From positions 62,001 through 126,000 of the forward strand of contig NZ_JACWUO010000005.1 in NCBI RefSeq assembly GCF_020857975.1: 64,000 nt of DNA. The letters run 5' to 3'. Below, in pieces: positions 54,029 to 63,152 of this stretch. The translations under genes were made by a program, and so were the position numbers. The notes below the pieces were generated by a model that was not told the DNA's origin, did no database searches, and saw only the letters and a list, made by a program, of their open reading frames with translations. Source of the stretch: Stenotrophomonas rhizophila (GTDB lineage Bacteria > Pseudomonadota > Gammaproteobacteria > Xanthomonadales > Xanthomonadaceae). Position 1 is the first letter of the stretch, and each line of letters starts with the position of its first letter.

Positions 54029-55341
54029 AACGCCAAACGATCACGCTGTTGTCCGTCTCGGTGCTGGCCGCGGCCCTGGCCGCCTGCAGCCCGGCCGCGC
54101 CGCCGCTCGAGCAGTACGGTGCCGACCCCCAGCTGCCCACGCCGAACCGCGGGGTGATGCCGGACATGACCATCGCCAAGCCGACCGCCTGGGGCGATCG
54201 GGTGCCCAGTGTGCCCAAGGGCTACCGGATCGCGGCGATCGCCACCGGGCTGGCCATTCCACGCCAGACCCTGGTGCTGCCCAACGGCGACATCCTGGTG
54301 GCCGAAGGGCGTGGCGGCAGCGCGCCCAACCTCAAGCCCAAGGATGTGATCGCCGGCCGGATCAAGTCCAAGGGCAACACCGCCGTCAAGGGCGGCAACC
54401 GCCTGACCCTGTTGCGCGACGCCGACGGCGATGGCGTGTACGAGTTCAGGACGGTGTTTGCCGACGGCCTCAACGCGCCCTACGGCCTGGCCCTGGTCGG
54501 CAACGCCTTGTATGTGGCCAACCAGGATGCGCTGGTCCGCTTCGACTACCAGGACGGGCAGACCCGGGCCGGCGGCGCGCCGGTCAAGCTCACCGACCTG
54601 CCGGCGGCGATCAACCACCACTGGACCAAGTCGCTGGCCGCCAGTGCCGACGGGCGTTACCTGTATGTCGGCATCGGTTCCAACAGCAACATCACCGAAC
54701 GCGGCATGGCCGTAGAAATCGACCGCGCCCAGGTCTGGCAGATCGACGCGGCCAGCGGCGCGCACAAGGTATTCGCCACCGGCCTGCGCAATCCCACCGC
54801 ACTGGCGATCCAGCCCGGCACCGGCACACTGTGGGCGGTGGTCAACGAGCGCGACGAGATCGGCCCGAACCTGGTGCCGGACTATCTGACCTCGGTGCGT
54901 GAGGGCGCCTTCTACGGCTGGCCGTACAGCTACTGGGGCAAGCACGTGGATACGCGGGTGATGCCGCAGAACCCGGCCAAGGTGGCCAGCGCGATCGCCC
55001 CGGACTACGCGCTGGGCTCGCACGTGGCTGCGCTGGGCGTGGCGTTTTCATCGCCGGCGATGGGCGCGGCGTTCGCCGATGGGGTGTTCGTCGGCGAACA
55101 CGGCAGCTGGAACCGCAATCCGCCGGTGGGCTACAAGGTGGTGTTCGTCCCGTTCCGCGACGGCCGCCCGGCCGGCGATCCGATCGATGTGGTGACCGGT
55201 TTCCATGGCGAGGATGGCCTGACCCGCGGCCGTCCGGTCGGGGTCACGCTCGACCCGCGCGGTGCGCTGATCGTGGCCGATGACCTGGCCAATACGATCT
55301 GGCGGGTGACCCCGGTGGCGGCAACCGCACCGCCGCCATGA
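54025..55341 (+). CDS. PQQ-dependent sugar dehydrogenase-like lipoprotein (sorbosone dehydrogenase family)
   Basis: 438 residues. Lipobox ALAACS in the leader, then a six-bladed beta-propeller of the Gdh/sorbosone dehydrogenase type: LPNGDILVAEGRGG, LNAPYGLALVGNALYVANQD, GLRNPTALAIQPGTGTLWAV, GAFYGWPYSYWG and GEHGSWNRNP. Such enzymes oxidise sugars in the periplasm with bound PQQ. Ca/PQQ ligand residues cannot all be mapped by eye. It is coupled to the DUF2231 gene, which may help it pass electrons on. Confidence 0.88.
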   Translation: MKRQTITLLSVSVLAAALAACSPAAPPLEQYGADPQLPTPNRGVMPDMTIAKPTAWGDRVPSVPKGYRIAAIATGLAIPRQTLVLPNGDILVAEGRGGSAPNLKPKDVIAGRIKSKGNTAVKGGNRLTLLRDADGDGVYEFRTVFADGLNAPYGLALVGNALYVANQDALVRFDYQDGQTRAGGAPVKLTDLPAAINHHWTKSLAASADGRYLYVGIGSNSNITERGMAVEIDRAQVWQIDAASGAHKVFATGLRNPTALAIQPGTGTLWAVVNERDEIGPNLVPDYLTSVREGAFYGWPYSYWGKHVDTRVMPQNPAKVASAIAPDYALGSHVAALGVAFSSPAMGAAFADGVFVGEHGSWNRNPPVGYKVVFVPFRDGRPAGDPIDVVTGFHGEDGLTRGRPVGVTLDPRGALIVADDLANTIWRVTPVAATAPPP

Positions 55342-55348
55342 ACCGACG

Positions 55349-55375
55349 GCAGGCCGGCAGCGGATGCCGGCCTGC
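55349..55375. terminator. bidirectional terminator
   Basis: GCAGGCCGGCA-GCGGA-TGCCGGCCTGC, a perfect 11-bp stem between the convergent sugar dehydrogenase-like and phosphatase genes. Confidence 0.75.
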
Positions 55376-55380
55376 ACTGC

Positions 55381-56292
55381 TCAATTGGCCTGGCCCAACC
55401 GCTGCTTCAATTGCGCGATCTCGATATCGCTCACGCCGATCGCCTTCAGGTACCCTTCGGCACCACCGTACTGCCGGTGCAGTGCGGCTAGGAACATCTG
55501 CATGTCCTGCGGTGCGGTGCCGGCCATGCCGGCCAGCTTCCTGCCGATCTCCGGGTTCTGTTTGATCAACGCCATGATCTGCGCGTTCATCGCGCTGTCC
55601 TTGGGCTGGTCCTGCAGGTAGTGCGCGGAAATGGCGTAGTTGTGCACGATCTCGGCCTGCGGCACGCCGGCCAGGTCCAGCAGCAGGCCGGCGATTACGC
55701 CGGTGCGGTCCTTGCCGGCGGTGCAGTGGAACAGCACCGTGCCGTCGCGCTCGGCGGCGATGCGCTGGAATACTTGCCTGAACTGCGGTTGATTGTGCTC
55801 CATCCACTGCACATAGGCTTCGCCCAGGCTGGCGGGGAAGCTGGTCATCATCTTCTGCAGGTCCATCTTCTCGGTGCCCATCAGCGAAATGCGCTGGTAG
55901 GCAAAGCGCGCATCGTCGGCCAGCAGGTCCGGCGACTGCGCCTGCTCATCGGCGGTACGCAGGTCGAGGTCCAGGGTGACGCCGGCCGCCGCCAGGGTGT
56001 CACGGTCGGCGGCGGTCAGCCGCCCCAGGTCGGCGGTGCGCACGAAGGCGTTGGCCGGGATCGGCCCGCGCGCGCCCTGCAGGCCGGCGAAGCTGCGCAC
56101 GTTCCATGCGCCCTGCAGCGGCAGCACGCGCTGTGCGTCGGCGGCCAGCGGCTGTACGTTGGCGGTCGCGGTGGAATGGGCCGGTTCGGCCGTGACCGCC
56201 TGGCCATTATCGGCCAGGGCGCTGCCGGCCAGCAGCGGCAGGCTCAGTGCCAGGGAAAGCGCGAACGCGAGCGGGGTGTGTCGGGTAGGCAT
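55381..56292 (-). CDS. secreted tyrosine/lipid phosphatase
   Basis: 303 residues with a signal peptide (ending ALA at 27). The active-site P-loop is HCTAGKDRTG with C190 and R196. It belongs to the Y_phosphatase3 group (DRTGV and early NVRSFAGLQG), which includes the inositol/phosphotyrosine phosphatases of secreted type. It lies 15 bp after the TonB receptor gene on the same strand, likely cotranscribed. It might release phosphate or modify a ligand before import. Confidence 0.9.
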   Translation of the reverse strand: MPTRHTPLAFALSLALSLPLLAGSALADNGQAVTAEPAHSTATANVQPLAADAQRVLPLQGAWNVRSFAGLQGARGPIPANAFVRTADLGRLTAADRDTLAAAGVTLDLDLRTADEQAQSPDLLADDARFAYQRISLMGTEKMDLQKMMTSFPASLGEAYVQWMEHNQPQFRQVFQRIAAERDGTVLFHCTAGKDRTGVIAGLLLDLAGVPQAEIVHNYAISAHYLQDQPKDSAMNAQIMALIKQNPEIGRKLAGMAGTAPQDMQMFLAALHRQYGGAEGYLKAIGVSDIEIAQLKQRLGQAN

Positions 56293-56307
56293 CGGAATCT
56301 CCAGGGG

Positions 56308-58584
56308 TCAGAAGTGGACGCTCAGGTCCAGGCCATAGGTGCGCGGATCGTTGAAGATGCCGGTCTGGCCCAGTGCGGCGCTGTTGAGCTTGTAGAACAG
56401 GTGTTGTTCGTCCAGCAGGTTGCGCGCCCACAGCGACACGGCCATGGTGGTGCCGGTCGCGTTCAGCGGCACGTCGATCAGCGCCACGCGCGCATTGACC
56501 ACCAACGAGCTGTCGGTGAGCATCTGGTCGTATTCGCTGGTGTAGAACCCATCGGACCAGTTGCCGTCCAGGTGGAATTTCAGCGCCGAGAAATTGGCGA
56601 ACGGCACCAGGTAATCCAGCGACAGGCTGCCGGCGTTCTTCGGCGCCAGCAGCGGCTTGACGGTGACCTCCACGCCGGCGCCGAACGGGTCGACCGCAGT
56701 CTGCGCATCGATCCGGGTGTAGGCGTAGTTCAGCCCCACGGTCAAGTTGTCTACCGGCATCACGCTGAACTCCAGCTCGGCACCGCGCGAACTGCCCTTG
56801 TTTAGGGCATTGGTGGTGACCATGGTGGTGCGGGTGACACCGCTGTTGGGGTCGAACGGCAGCGAGAAGTCGATCTGCTTGTGCTCGATGGTCGCATCGA
56901 ACAGCGCCAGGTTGAGCCGTGCGCGGTTGTCCCAGAACTGCGACTTGAAGCCCAGCTCGAACGCGGTCACTTCCTCCGGCGCAAACGCGGTGTAGGTGGT
57001 GGAGCGCGAGTTGGCGCCGCCAGCCTTGAAGCCGGTGCTGTACTTGGCGTACACCATCGCCGCATCGGTCAGGTCGTAGGCGATGTTGAACATGGGGTCG
57101 AAGCGGCCCCAGGCATCATCGAAGGCCAGGGCGGTGGGCGCGCCGTTGACGATGGACAGGCTGCCTTTCTTCTCATCGCGGGTGTAGCGGCCACCGGCGG
57201 TCAGGTGCAGCCGTTCGATCGACGCCGGCGTCCAGGTGGCCTGGCCGAACAGGCCCAGGCTGTCGGTCCAGGCCTTGCTGGCGCGGTCGATGCGCACGTT
57301 GGCCAGGTTCAGCGGGTTGGTGGCCGGGTTCAGCCCATAGCTGTTGCCGCCCGGGCCCCACTGCAGCATGTTCGGAGTCTGCGCGTTGTCGCCGGCGGTT
57401 TCGTGGTAGTAGAACGCGCCGGCCAGGAACTGCACCTGCGTGGTGTTGCCGACCAGCTGGAATTCCTGACTGTACTGGTGCTGGTAGACCTGGGCCAGGC
57501 TGTAGCGGCCGAAGGCGCTGTTGGGGCCGGTATAGGCGGAAATCGCATCGACCAGGCCCATGTCGAACTGGCCCTGGGTCAGTTCGCGGTAGGAGCTGAT
57601 CGATTTCAGTTCCAGGTTGTCGCCCAGCGTCCAGCCCAGGTTGAGCAGGTGGCCGCTGGTACGGCCGATGTTGTCTTCCTGCGGGCCGCCCAGGATCGAC
57701 GCATCGCGCCGGTCCTGGCTGGCGCCGGCCTTCTGCAACGGGCTCAACGCCGGGCCTGCCACCAGTACCTGGGTATGGTAGGGCGTGCTCGCATCGTAGG
57801 AACGGTCGAAGGCGTACAGCGCCGAGAACGTATCGCTGGGCTGCCACAGCGCGCTCACCCGCGCGCCACGCTTGTCGTAGCGGTTGAAATCGCGCTCGCC
57901 GCGCATCGGGTTGTCGGTGGTGCCGCCGCGCGTGGCCTGCACCGCATCGATCTTGACGCTGACATCGCCAACCTTGGGCAGGTCCAGGTGCAGGCCGCTG
58001 TTGTAGCCGCTGTAGTTGGACACCCCGGCGCTGACACTGCCGCCGAATTCGCCGGTGGGCGCCTTGGTGACGATGCTGATCGCGCCGCCTTCGGTGTTGC
58101 GGCCGAACAGGGTGCCCTGCGGGCCCTTCAGCACCTCGATGCGCTCCACGTCGTAGAGCATGCTGCCCAGGCCCTGCGCGCGGCCCATGAACACGCCATC
58201 CACATACACGCCCACGCCGGCATCGCGCGCAGGCTGGTTGGCATCGCCGGAGGCGCCGATGCCGCGGATGCCGATGTTCAGGGCCGAGCTGCGGGTGGCG
58301 AACGGGGTGACCCGCAGCGACGGAATCGAGCCGTCGGACAGGCTGCCCAGCGAGATCGCGCTGCGGTCCTTCAAGGCCTCGGCATCCACCACCGACACCG
58401 AGATCGGGGTGTCCTGCAGGTTGGTGGCGCGCTTCTGCGCGGTGACCACCACCTGGTCCAGCGCGACCACGTCGCGGGCGGCGCTGTCGGCGGTATCGGC
58501 CGCCTCGTTGGCGGCGGCAAGGCCGGGCAGGGCGGTGGCGACGGCAAGGGCGAGCAGATGGCGGTGCAGCAGGGCGTAGCGCAT
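56308..58584 (-). CDS. TonB-dependent outer-membrane receptor
   Basis: 758 residues: signal peptide, TonB-box-like DQVVVTAQKR, plug domain (QDTPISVSVVDAEALKDRSA, NIGIRGIGAS, VERIEVLKGPQGTLFGRNTE) and a barrel ending GLDLSVHF with terminal Phe. It is of the FecA/pesticin-like group with QKR boxes. Paired with a secreted phosphatase, so its ligand may be a phosphorylated compound; that is inference. A TetR palindrome lies 58 bp upstream of its start. Confidence 0.9.
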   Translation of the reverse strand: MRYALLHRHLLALAVATALPGLAAANEAADTADSAARDVVALDQVVVTAQKRATNLQDTPISVSVVDAEALKDRSAISLGSLSDGSIPSLRVTPFATRSSALNIGIRGIGASGDANQPARDAGVGVYVDGVFMGRAQGLGSMLYDVERIEVLKGPQGTLFGRNTEGGAISIVTKAPTGEFGGSVSAGVSNYSGYNSGLHLDLPKVGDVSVKIDAVQATRGGTTDNPMRGERDFNRYDKRGARVSALWQPSDTFSALYAFDRSYDASTPYHTQVLVAGPALSPLQKAGASQDRRDASILGGPQEDNIGRTSGHLLNLGWTLGDNLELKSISSYRELTQGQFDMGLVDAISAYTGPNSAFGRYSLAQVYQHQYSQEFQLVGNTTQVQFLAGAFYYHETAGDNAQTPNMLQWGPGGNSYGLNPATNPLNLANVRIDRASKAWTDSLGLFGQATWTPASIERLHLTAGGRYTRDEKKGSLSIVNGAPTALAFDDAWGRFDPMFNIAYDLTDAAMVYAKYSTGFKAGGANSRSTTYTAFAPEEVTAFELGFKSQFWDNRARLNLALFDATIEHKQIDFSLPFDPNSGVTRTTMVTTNALNKGSSRGAELEFSVMPVDNLTVGLNYAYTRIDAQTAVDPFGAGVEVTVKPLLAPKNAGSLSLDYLVPFANFSALKFHLDGNWSDGFYTSEYDQMLTDSSLVVNARVALIDVPLNATGTTMAVSLWARNLLDEQHLFYKLNSAALGQTGIFNDPRTYGLDLSVHF

Positions 58585-58641
58585 CGGAGTCGTTCACGGC
58601 AGGGAGGGGGCCGGCGCAGTCTGGGTGCGTGAAATGACAGG

Positions 58642-58659
58642 TGAATGACCGTTCATTCA
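58642..58659. promoter_or_regulatory. TetR operator palindrome
   Basis: TGAATGA-CCGT-TCATTCA, a perfect inverted repeat between the TonB receptor start (58584) and the TetR start (58713), well placed to repress both. Confidence 0.75.
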
Positions 58660-58712
58660 TGCGCGGCCGTGGCGTACCATTTCCCCACACTGGATGCCCG
58701 ATACGACATGCA

Positions 58713-59384
58713 ATGACGCCCAACCCTCTCTCCGCACTCCCGGCCGATGACGCCGCCGCCGCCCGGGCCGAGACCCAGCGCCAACGCATCCTGGATGCCG
58801 CGCAGCGCTGCTTCATCACCCGCGGGTTCCACGCCGGCTCGATCAGTGAGATCGCCGCCGAGGCGGACATCAGCCAGGGATTGATGTATCGCTATTTCGA
58901 GAACAAGCGGGCACTGATCCTGGCGCTGATCGAACGCCAGCTCGCCCACGACCAGGCCTCGATCGGCCACATGCCGGCCTCGTCGGATCTGGTTGAAGGC
59001 CTGCTGCGCTGCTACCAGCAATGGGCGCGCGGGGAGACCCTGGATACCCATGGCAATGCCATCGCCAACGTGGCGCTGTATGCGGAAATCACCGCCGAAG
59101 CCCAGCGCGATCCGGTGGTGGCGCAGGTATTGCGCCGGCACGACCGGCAGACCAGCGCGGCGATCACTGCATGGCTGCGCCAGCACGACGTCGCCCGCGG
59201 ACGCGTCGCCGACGAGGCCGACCTGGCCCGGCGCACGCTGTTGATGCGTCTGCTGGTGGAAGGCCTGGCAATGCGCGCGGTACGCGATCCCGATCTGGCC
59301 GCCGATACCGTGCGCCAACTGTTGGCCTCGACCATCGCCACGGTGCTGGCCGAGCAGCCGTGCACCACAGCGAACGCTTGCTGA
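58713..59384 (+). CDS. TetR-family transcriptional regulator
   Basis: 223 residues: classical TetR HTH (RQRILDAAQRCFITRGFHAG, SISEIAAEADISQGLMYRYF) and a C-terminal ligand domain. It is divergent from the TonB receptor and phosphatase genes with a palindrome between. The ATG starts MTPNPLSALPAD; an in-frame GTG at 58641 would place translation inside the operator, so it is not used. The inducer is unknown. Confidence 0.92.
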   Translation: MTPNPLSALPADDAAAARAETQRQRILDAAQRCFITRGFHAGSISEIAAEADISQGLMYRYFENKRALILALIERQLAHDQASIGHMPASSDLVEGLLRCYQQWARGETLDTHGNAIANVALYAEITAEAQRDPVVAQVLRRHDRQTSAAITAWLRQHDVARGRVADEADLARRTLLMRLLVEGLAMRAVRDPDLAADTVRQLLASTIATVLAEQPCTTANAC

Positions 59385-59461
59385 TGGTGCCGCCGGGTTT
59401 CTGGAACGCGACGGGCAAGGTCGTCCATGTGCCGGCACCGGAGCGCGACTGGAAGCGCTAG
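59384..59461 (+). CDS. possible 25-residue peptide coupled to TetR
   Basis: Short frame whose ATG overlaps the TetR stop (TGATG). The peptide is MVPPGFWNATGKVVHVPAPE then RDWKR. It is too short to judge; it may be a remnant of an old gene. Confidence 0.25.
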   Translation: MVPPGFWNATGKVVHVPAPERDWKR

Positions 59462-59515
59462 CGACGCCTGCCAGGGCCGCGGCACGGCGTCTTCAGCCCG
59501 GCATTGGCCGTCGCC

Positions 59516-60202
59516 TTACGCCTTGGCGGCAAGCCGCTGCAGCAGGATCTTGGCGGCCTCTTCCGACGAGGCCGGGTTCTGGCCGGTGATCAACAAGCCG
59601 TCGCGGACTACATACGAACTCCAGTCCGGGCCCTTGGAGTAGTCGCCGCCCAGCGCCTTGAGCGTGTCCTCGACCAGGAACGGCACCACCGTGGTCAGGC
59701 CGACGGCTTCTTCCTCGCTGTTGGTGAAACCGGTGACCTGCTTGCCGGCGACCAGCGGCTTGCCGTCGGCGGTCCTGACGTGGCGCAGCACGCCCGGCGC
59801 ATGGCAGACCAGCGCGACCGGCTTGCCGGCGGCAATGAAGGCCTCGATCAGCGCGATGGAATGGGCGTCTTCGGCCAGGTCCCACAACGGACCATGCCCA
59901 CCGGGGTAGAACACCGCATCGAAATCGGCCGGCGACACACTGTCCAGGCGGACGGTGTTGGCCAGCTGTGCGGTGGCATCGGCATCGGCTTCAAAGCGCC
60001 CGGTTGCCTCGGTCCTGAAGTCCGGCTCGTTGCTCTTGGGATCCAGCGGCGGCTGCCCACCCTTGGGCGAGGCCAGCACGATCCGGGCGCCGGCGTCCTT
60101 GAAGGCGTAGTAGGGCGCGGCCAGTTCTTCGAGCCAGAAGCCGGTCTTGCGGCCGGTGCTGCCGAGTTGGTCGTGCGAGGTCAGGACGATGAGGACGTTC
60201 AT
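59516..60202 (-). CDS. DJ-1/PfpI family (HchA-like) protein
   Basis: 228 residues. Nucleophile elbow with C133 and H134 (ALVCHAPGVL) and E26 in LEELAAPY; FYPGGHGPLWDL precedes them. This fits the class I glutamine amidotransferase-like group of glyoxalase III/deglycase-type proteins and is the length of bacterial yeast-Hsp31-like members. Likely handles reactive aldehydes. Single gene between convergent and divergent neighbours. Confidence 0.88.
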   Translation of the reverse strand: MNVLIVLTSHDQLGSTGRKTGFWLEELAAPYYAFKDAGARIVLASPKGGQPPLDPKSNEPDFRTEATGRFEADADATAQLANTVRLDSVSPADFDAVFYPGGHGPLWDLAEDAHSIALIEAFIAAGKPVALVCHAPGVLRHVRTADGKPLVAGKQVTGFTNSEEEAVGLTTVVPFLVEDTLKALGGDYSKGPDWSSYVVRDGLLITGQNPASSEEAAKILLQRLAAKA

Positions 60203-60328
60203 GAGGTTGGGGCTCCTGCGGGCGCTTGATTAGACCGCCCGCCCGGTGAGGGGGCCGAGAAAACGCGCGTCATCGGGGGCGTGCTGGTATATTCCCCGCC
60301 CCCACGCATTGCCAAGTCCAGCCCCGCC

Positions 60329-60598
60329 ATGAGCACGATCCGGAAACACTACAAGCATCCCGCCGAATCGGAAATCGGCCCCGGCACGCTGTACATCGAG
60401 GCTCAGGGCGATGTGATCGTCCGGCAGGTCGAAAGCTACCGCAGCGTGCTGGTCTGGGCCGACAAATCCGGCCAGGCCGACTCCCGCTTCCCGCTGTCCG
60501 ACCAGCCCTTGTCCTGGCTGGACCTGGACGAGGATGACGGCATCACCACCGGTGAATTCGACGCCGTCTGGAAACGCGCCAAGGCCGTGTCCGGCTGA
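60329..60598 (+). CDS. conserved small hypothetical protein
   Basis: 89 residues, acidic at the end. The sequence (YIEAQGDVIVRQVESYRSVL, PLSWLDLDEDDGITTGEFDA) has no family I recognise, but codon use is like real genes. The ATG follows AGCCCCGCC, a weak ribosome site. It converges with the MocR-type gene. Confidence 0.65.
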   Translation: MSTIRKHYKHPAESEIGPGTLYIEAQGDVIVRQVESYRSVLVWADKSGQADSRFPLSDQPLSWLDLDEDDGITTGEFDAVWKRAKAVSG

Positions 60599-60605
60599 GG
60601 GTGCC

Positions 60606-60627
60606 GACGGTCTGGACTCAGACCGTC
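60606..60627. terminator. bidirectional hairpin terminator
   Basis: GACGGTCTG-GACT-CAGACCGTC, a perfect 9-bp stem over the stop of the MocR-type gene and 8 bp after the small hypothetical gene. Confidence 0.6.
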
Positions 60628-61985
60628 CAGCCCGACCGGTCATCGGCGGCCACATGCATCAGCTGGTCCAGCTGGCGCAGCGCCCGGTGCAGTTCCTGGC
60701 GGTTCGCCGCCGCCCCCAGTGAGATCCGCACCGCATCGTTGATCGCCACCCCGTCCGGGGTGAATGCCGAGGACGGCGCGATGCCCAGGCCCTGCAACCG
60801 CGCCGCGTGGGTGAGGCTGGCGTCGGTCCAGTGGGCGGGCAAACGGCACCAGGCATGCACGCCGGCGCAGTGCTGCAGGAAGCGCGGCGACAGCGCGGAC
60901 TGGGCCAGGTAGCGGCGCTCGGCCGCTTCTTCCTGCACCAGCGCGAGCAGGGTCTGCGCTGAACCATCGAGGATCAACTGGGTCACCAGTGCATTCATCA
61001 GCGGCGGCGCCATCAGGTTGACCGCGCGCAGCGCATCCAGCACGGCCTGGCGCGACACGCCGTCGGGCAGGTGCACAAAGCCGGTGTGCAGGCCGGGGCT
61101 GAGGCACTTGGACAAGGTGGAGATGTAGCAGGTGTGCTGCGGCGCCAGCAGCGCGAGCGGGGCAGGGGCGTGCTCGACCAGCAGCCAGTAGGGGTCGTCT
61201 TCGATCAGGCGCAGGTCGTGCGCGCGCAGCACCTCGGCCAGCTGCTCGCGGCGGGCCTGCGGCAAGGTCCGCGCGGACGGGTTCTGGGCGGTCGGGTTGA
61301 GGTAGACCACGCGTGCACCGCCGGCGCGTGCGTGCCGGCGCAGCGCATCCGGGCGCATGCCGTGTTCGTCGCACTCCACTACCTGCAGCCGCCGTTGCAG
61401 CACCCGCGCGGCATGCAGCAGGCCGGGGTAGACCAGCGGCTCGCACAATATCGTGTCGCCGGCGTCGGTCAGGGCCAGGATCAGGGCCGACAACGCGGCC
61501 TGCGCGCCTTCGGTGACCACCAGTGCTTCGGCGGCCACCTTGCCGAGGATCGGCTTGAGCCACCGCTGGGCCGCCAGGTGATCGGCGCGGCTGCCGCCGC
61601 CGAGGTGATAGGTCATCAGATTGCCCGCGTCGCTGCGGGTCAGCACCGAGGACAGGCCGCGCCGCAGCATGTCCGCGACCTGGCCACCGCCAGGGCTGGG
61701 CGGCAGGTTCATGCTCAGGTCGACCAGTTGGGTCAGTTCCACCTTGGGCGGCGCAACGAACGAACCCAGTGGCCCGCGCGCATCGATCAGGCCGCGCGTG
61801 CGTGCTTCGTTGAAGGCGCGGGTGACGGTGGTCAGGTCCACGCCCAGCTCGGCCGCCAGGGCGCGCTGCGCGGGCAGGCGTTGGCCGGGCCGCAGCGCGC
61901 CGGACCACACCGCACGCTCCAGCGCCTGCACGATGCGCAGGTAGAGCGGCCCGTGGCCGTCGGCGATGAGAGTGCTCCACTGCAT
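60618..61985 (-). CDS. MocR-type GntR/aminotransferase regulator
   Basis: 455 residues: an N-terminal GntR winged helix (LYLRIVQALERAVWSGALRP, LAAELGVDLTTVTRAFNEAR) and a fold-type I aminotransferase domain with PLP lysine K293 in STLSKCLSPG, N235 in TAQNPS and D263 or D264 in IEDDPY. Such proteins use PLP to sense an amino-compound and control neighbouring genes. It is divergent from cyoA; a TGCGACA-GTG-TGTCGCA palindrome lies between them. Regulation of the oxidase is inference. Confidence 0.92.
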   Translation of the reverse strand: MQWSTLIADGHGPLYLRIVQALERAVWSGALRPGQRLPAQRALAAELGVDLTTVTRAFNEARTRGLIDARGPLGSFVAPPKVELTQLVDLSMNLPPSPGGGQVADMLRRGLSSVLTRSDAGNLMTYHLGGGSRADHLAAQRWLKPILGKVAAEALVVTEGAQAALSALILALTDAGDTILCEPLVYPGLLHAARVLQRRLQVVECDEHGMRPDALRRHARAGGARVVYLNPTAQNPSARTLPQARREQLAEVLRAHDLRLIEDDPYWLLVEHAPAPLALLAPQHTCYISTLSKCLSPGLHTGFVHLPDGVSRQAVLDALRAVNLMAPPLMNALVTQLILDGSAQTLLALVQEEAAERRYLAQSALSPRFLQHCAGVHAWCRLPAHWTDASLTHAARLQGLGIAPSSAFTPDGVAINDAVRISLGAAANRQELHRALRQLDQLMHVAADDRSGWTV

Positions 61986-62017
61986 CGGCGCATCTTACCT
62001 CCGGCCGCGCAGGCGCC

Positions 62018-62034
62018 TGCGACAGTGTGTCGCA
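62018..62034. promoter_or_regulatory. operator-like palindrome between MocR gene and cyoA
   Basis: TGCGACA-GTG-TGTCGCA, perfect 7-bp arms, 33 bp from the MocR start codon. Candidate autoregulatory site. Confidence 0.6.
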
Positions 62035-62074
62035 TCATGTATGGATCATGTCGTTGCCTAACGTACGCCACTGC

Positions 62075-62120
62075 GGCGGGCACCCCCCATGCATATCGGT
62101 CATGCAGGGGGTTGTCCGCC
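62075..62120 (+). promoter_or_regulatory. long leader hairpin upstream of cyoA
   Basis: GGCGG...CA-CCCCC-ATGCA pairs with TGCA-GGGGG-...CCGCC across 46 bp, followed by ACTTTTC. It lies 55 bp before the cyoA ATG, where it could act as an attenuator or leader structure. Confidence 0.5.
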
Positions 62121-62175
62121 ACTTTTCATGATCCGGGCCGCCCGGCCCGGCACTGCGTTGGAAGGGCCGTCCCGC

Positions 62176-63150
62176 ATGATTCCCGTTACACACCCCGCTC
62201 GCCGCGCCACGCCGGCCGGTCGAGCCCGCGCCGGACGCTGGTTCGGCCTGGCAGCGCTGCTGCCCCTGCTTGCCGGGTGCTCCTCCTTGGAGCTGTTCAA
62301 CCCCATGGGCAGCATCGCCGAACAGGAGATGCAGCTGATCCTGGTCTGCACCGGCCTGATGCTGCTGGTGGTGGTTCCGGTGATCATCCTCACGCTGTAC
62401 TTCGCGTGGCGCTATCGCGCCTCCAACACCCAGGCCACCTATGCGCCGGACTGGTCGCACTCCACCGCCATCGAAGTGGTGATCTGGACCATTCCATGCC
62501 TGATCATCGTGGTGCTGGCGGTGCTGATCTGGAACAGCACCCATGCGCTGGATCCCTACCGGCCGATCGCCTCGGACAAGGCGCCGCTGCGCGTTGAGGT
62601 GGTGGCGCTGAACTGGAAGTGGTTGTTCATCTACCCCGACCACAACGTGGCCACGGTCAACGAACTGGTGATGCCGGTCGATACGCCGGTGGCCTTCAAG
62701 CTCACCTCCGAATCGATGATGAATGCCTTCTTCGTGCCGCAGCTGGGCAGCATGGTCTACACCATGGCCGGCATGCAGACCCGGCTGCACCTGATCGGCC
62801 ACACCCCGGGCACCTACGCCGGGATGTCGTCGGCCTACAGCGGCTCGGGCTTTTCGGACATGAAGTTCCCCGCGCGGGTGGTCACCGAGGACGATTTCAG
62901 CGCTTGGCTGGCGCAGGCCCGCAGCAGCGGCGCGCACCTGGATGCCGCGCGTCTGTCCGAACTGGAAGTGCCCACCCATGGCGCGCCGCTGCAGCGTTTC
63001 AGTGGCGTGGATACCGGCCTGTTCGATCGCATCGTGGGCCGTTACCACGGCATGGGCGATGACGAAATCTGCCTGCCGGGCGAGCAGCCCGGGGCCACCT
63101 CAAAGACGTCGAGCCTGGTCGCGTCTGCCAGCCGTACCGCGGAGAACTGA
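62176..63150 (+). CDS. cyoA: CyoA, cytochrome bo3 ubiquinol oxidase subunit II
   Basis: 324 residues. Leader with lipobox LLAGC (C35), two membrane spans (about 50-70 and 90-112) and a cupredoxin domain that has lost the CuA ligands ([58 protein letters not shown]), typical of quinol oxidases. The ATG giving [10 protein letters not shown] is chosen because the leader follows it. cyoB starts 2 bp after. Confidence 0.95.
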   Translation: MIPVTHPARRATPAGRARAGRWFGLAALLPLLAGCSSLELFNPMGSIAEQEMQLILVCTGLMLLVVVPVIILTLYFAWRYRASNTQATYAPDWSHSTAIEVVIWTIPCLIIVVLAVLIWNSTHALDPYRPIASDKAPLRVEVVALNWKWLFIYPDHNVATVNELVMPVDTPVAFKLTSESMMNAFFVPQLGSMVYTMAGMQTRLHLIGHTPGTYAGMSSAYSGSGFSDMKFPARVVTEDDFSAWLAQARSSGAHLDAARLSELEVPTHGAPLQRFSGVDTGLFDRIVGRYHGMGDDEICLPGEQPGATSKTSSLVASASRTAEN

Positions 63151-63152
63151 TT

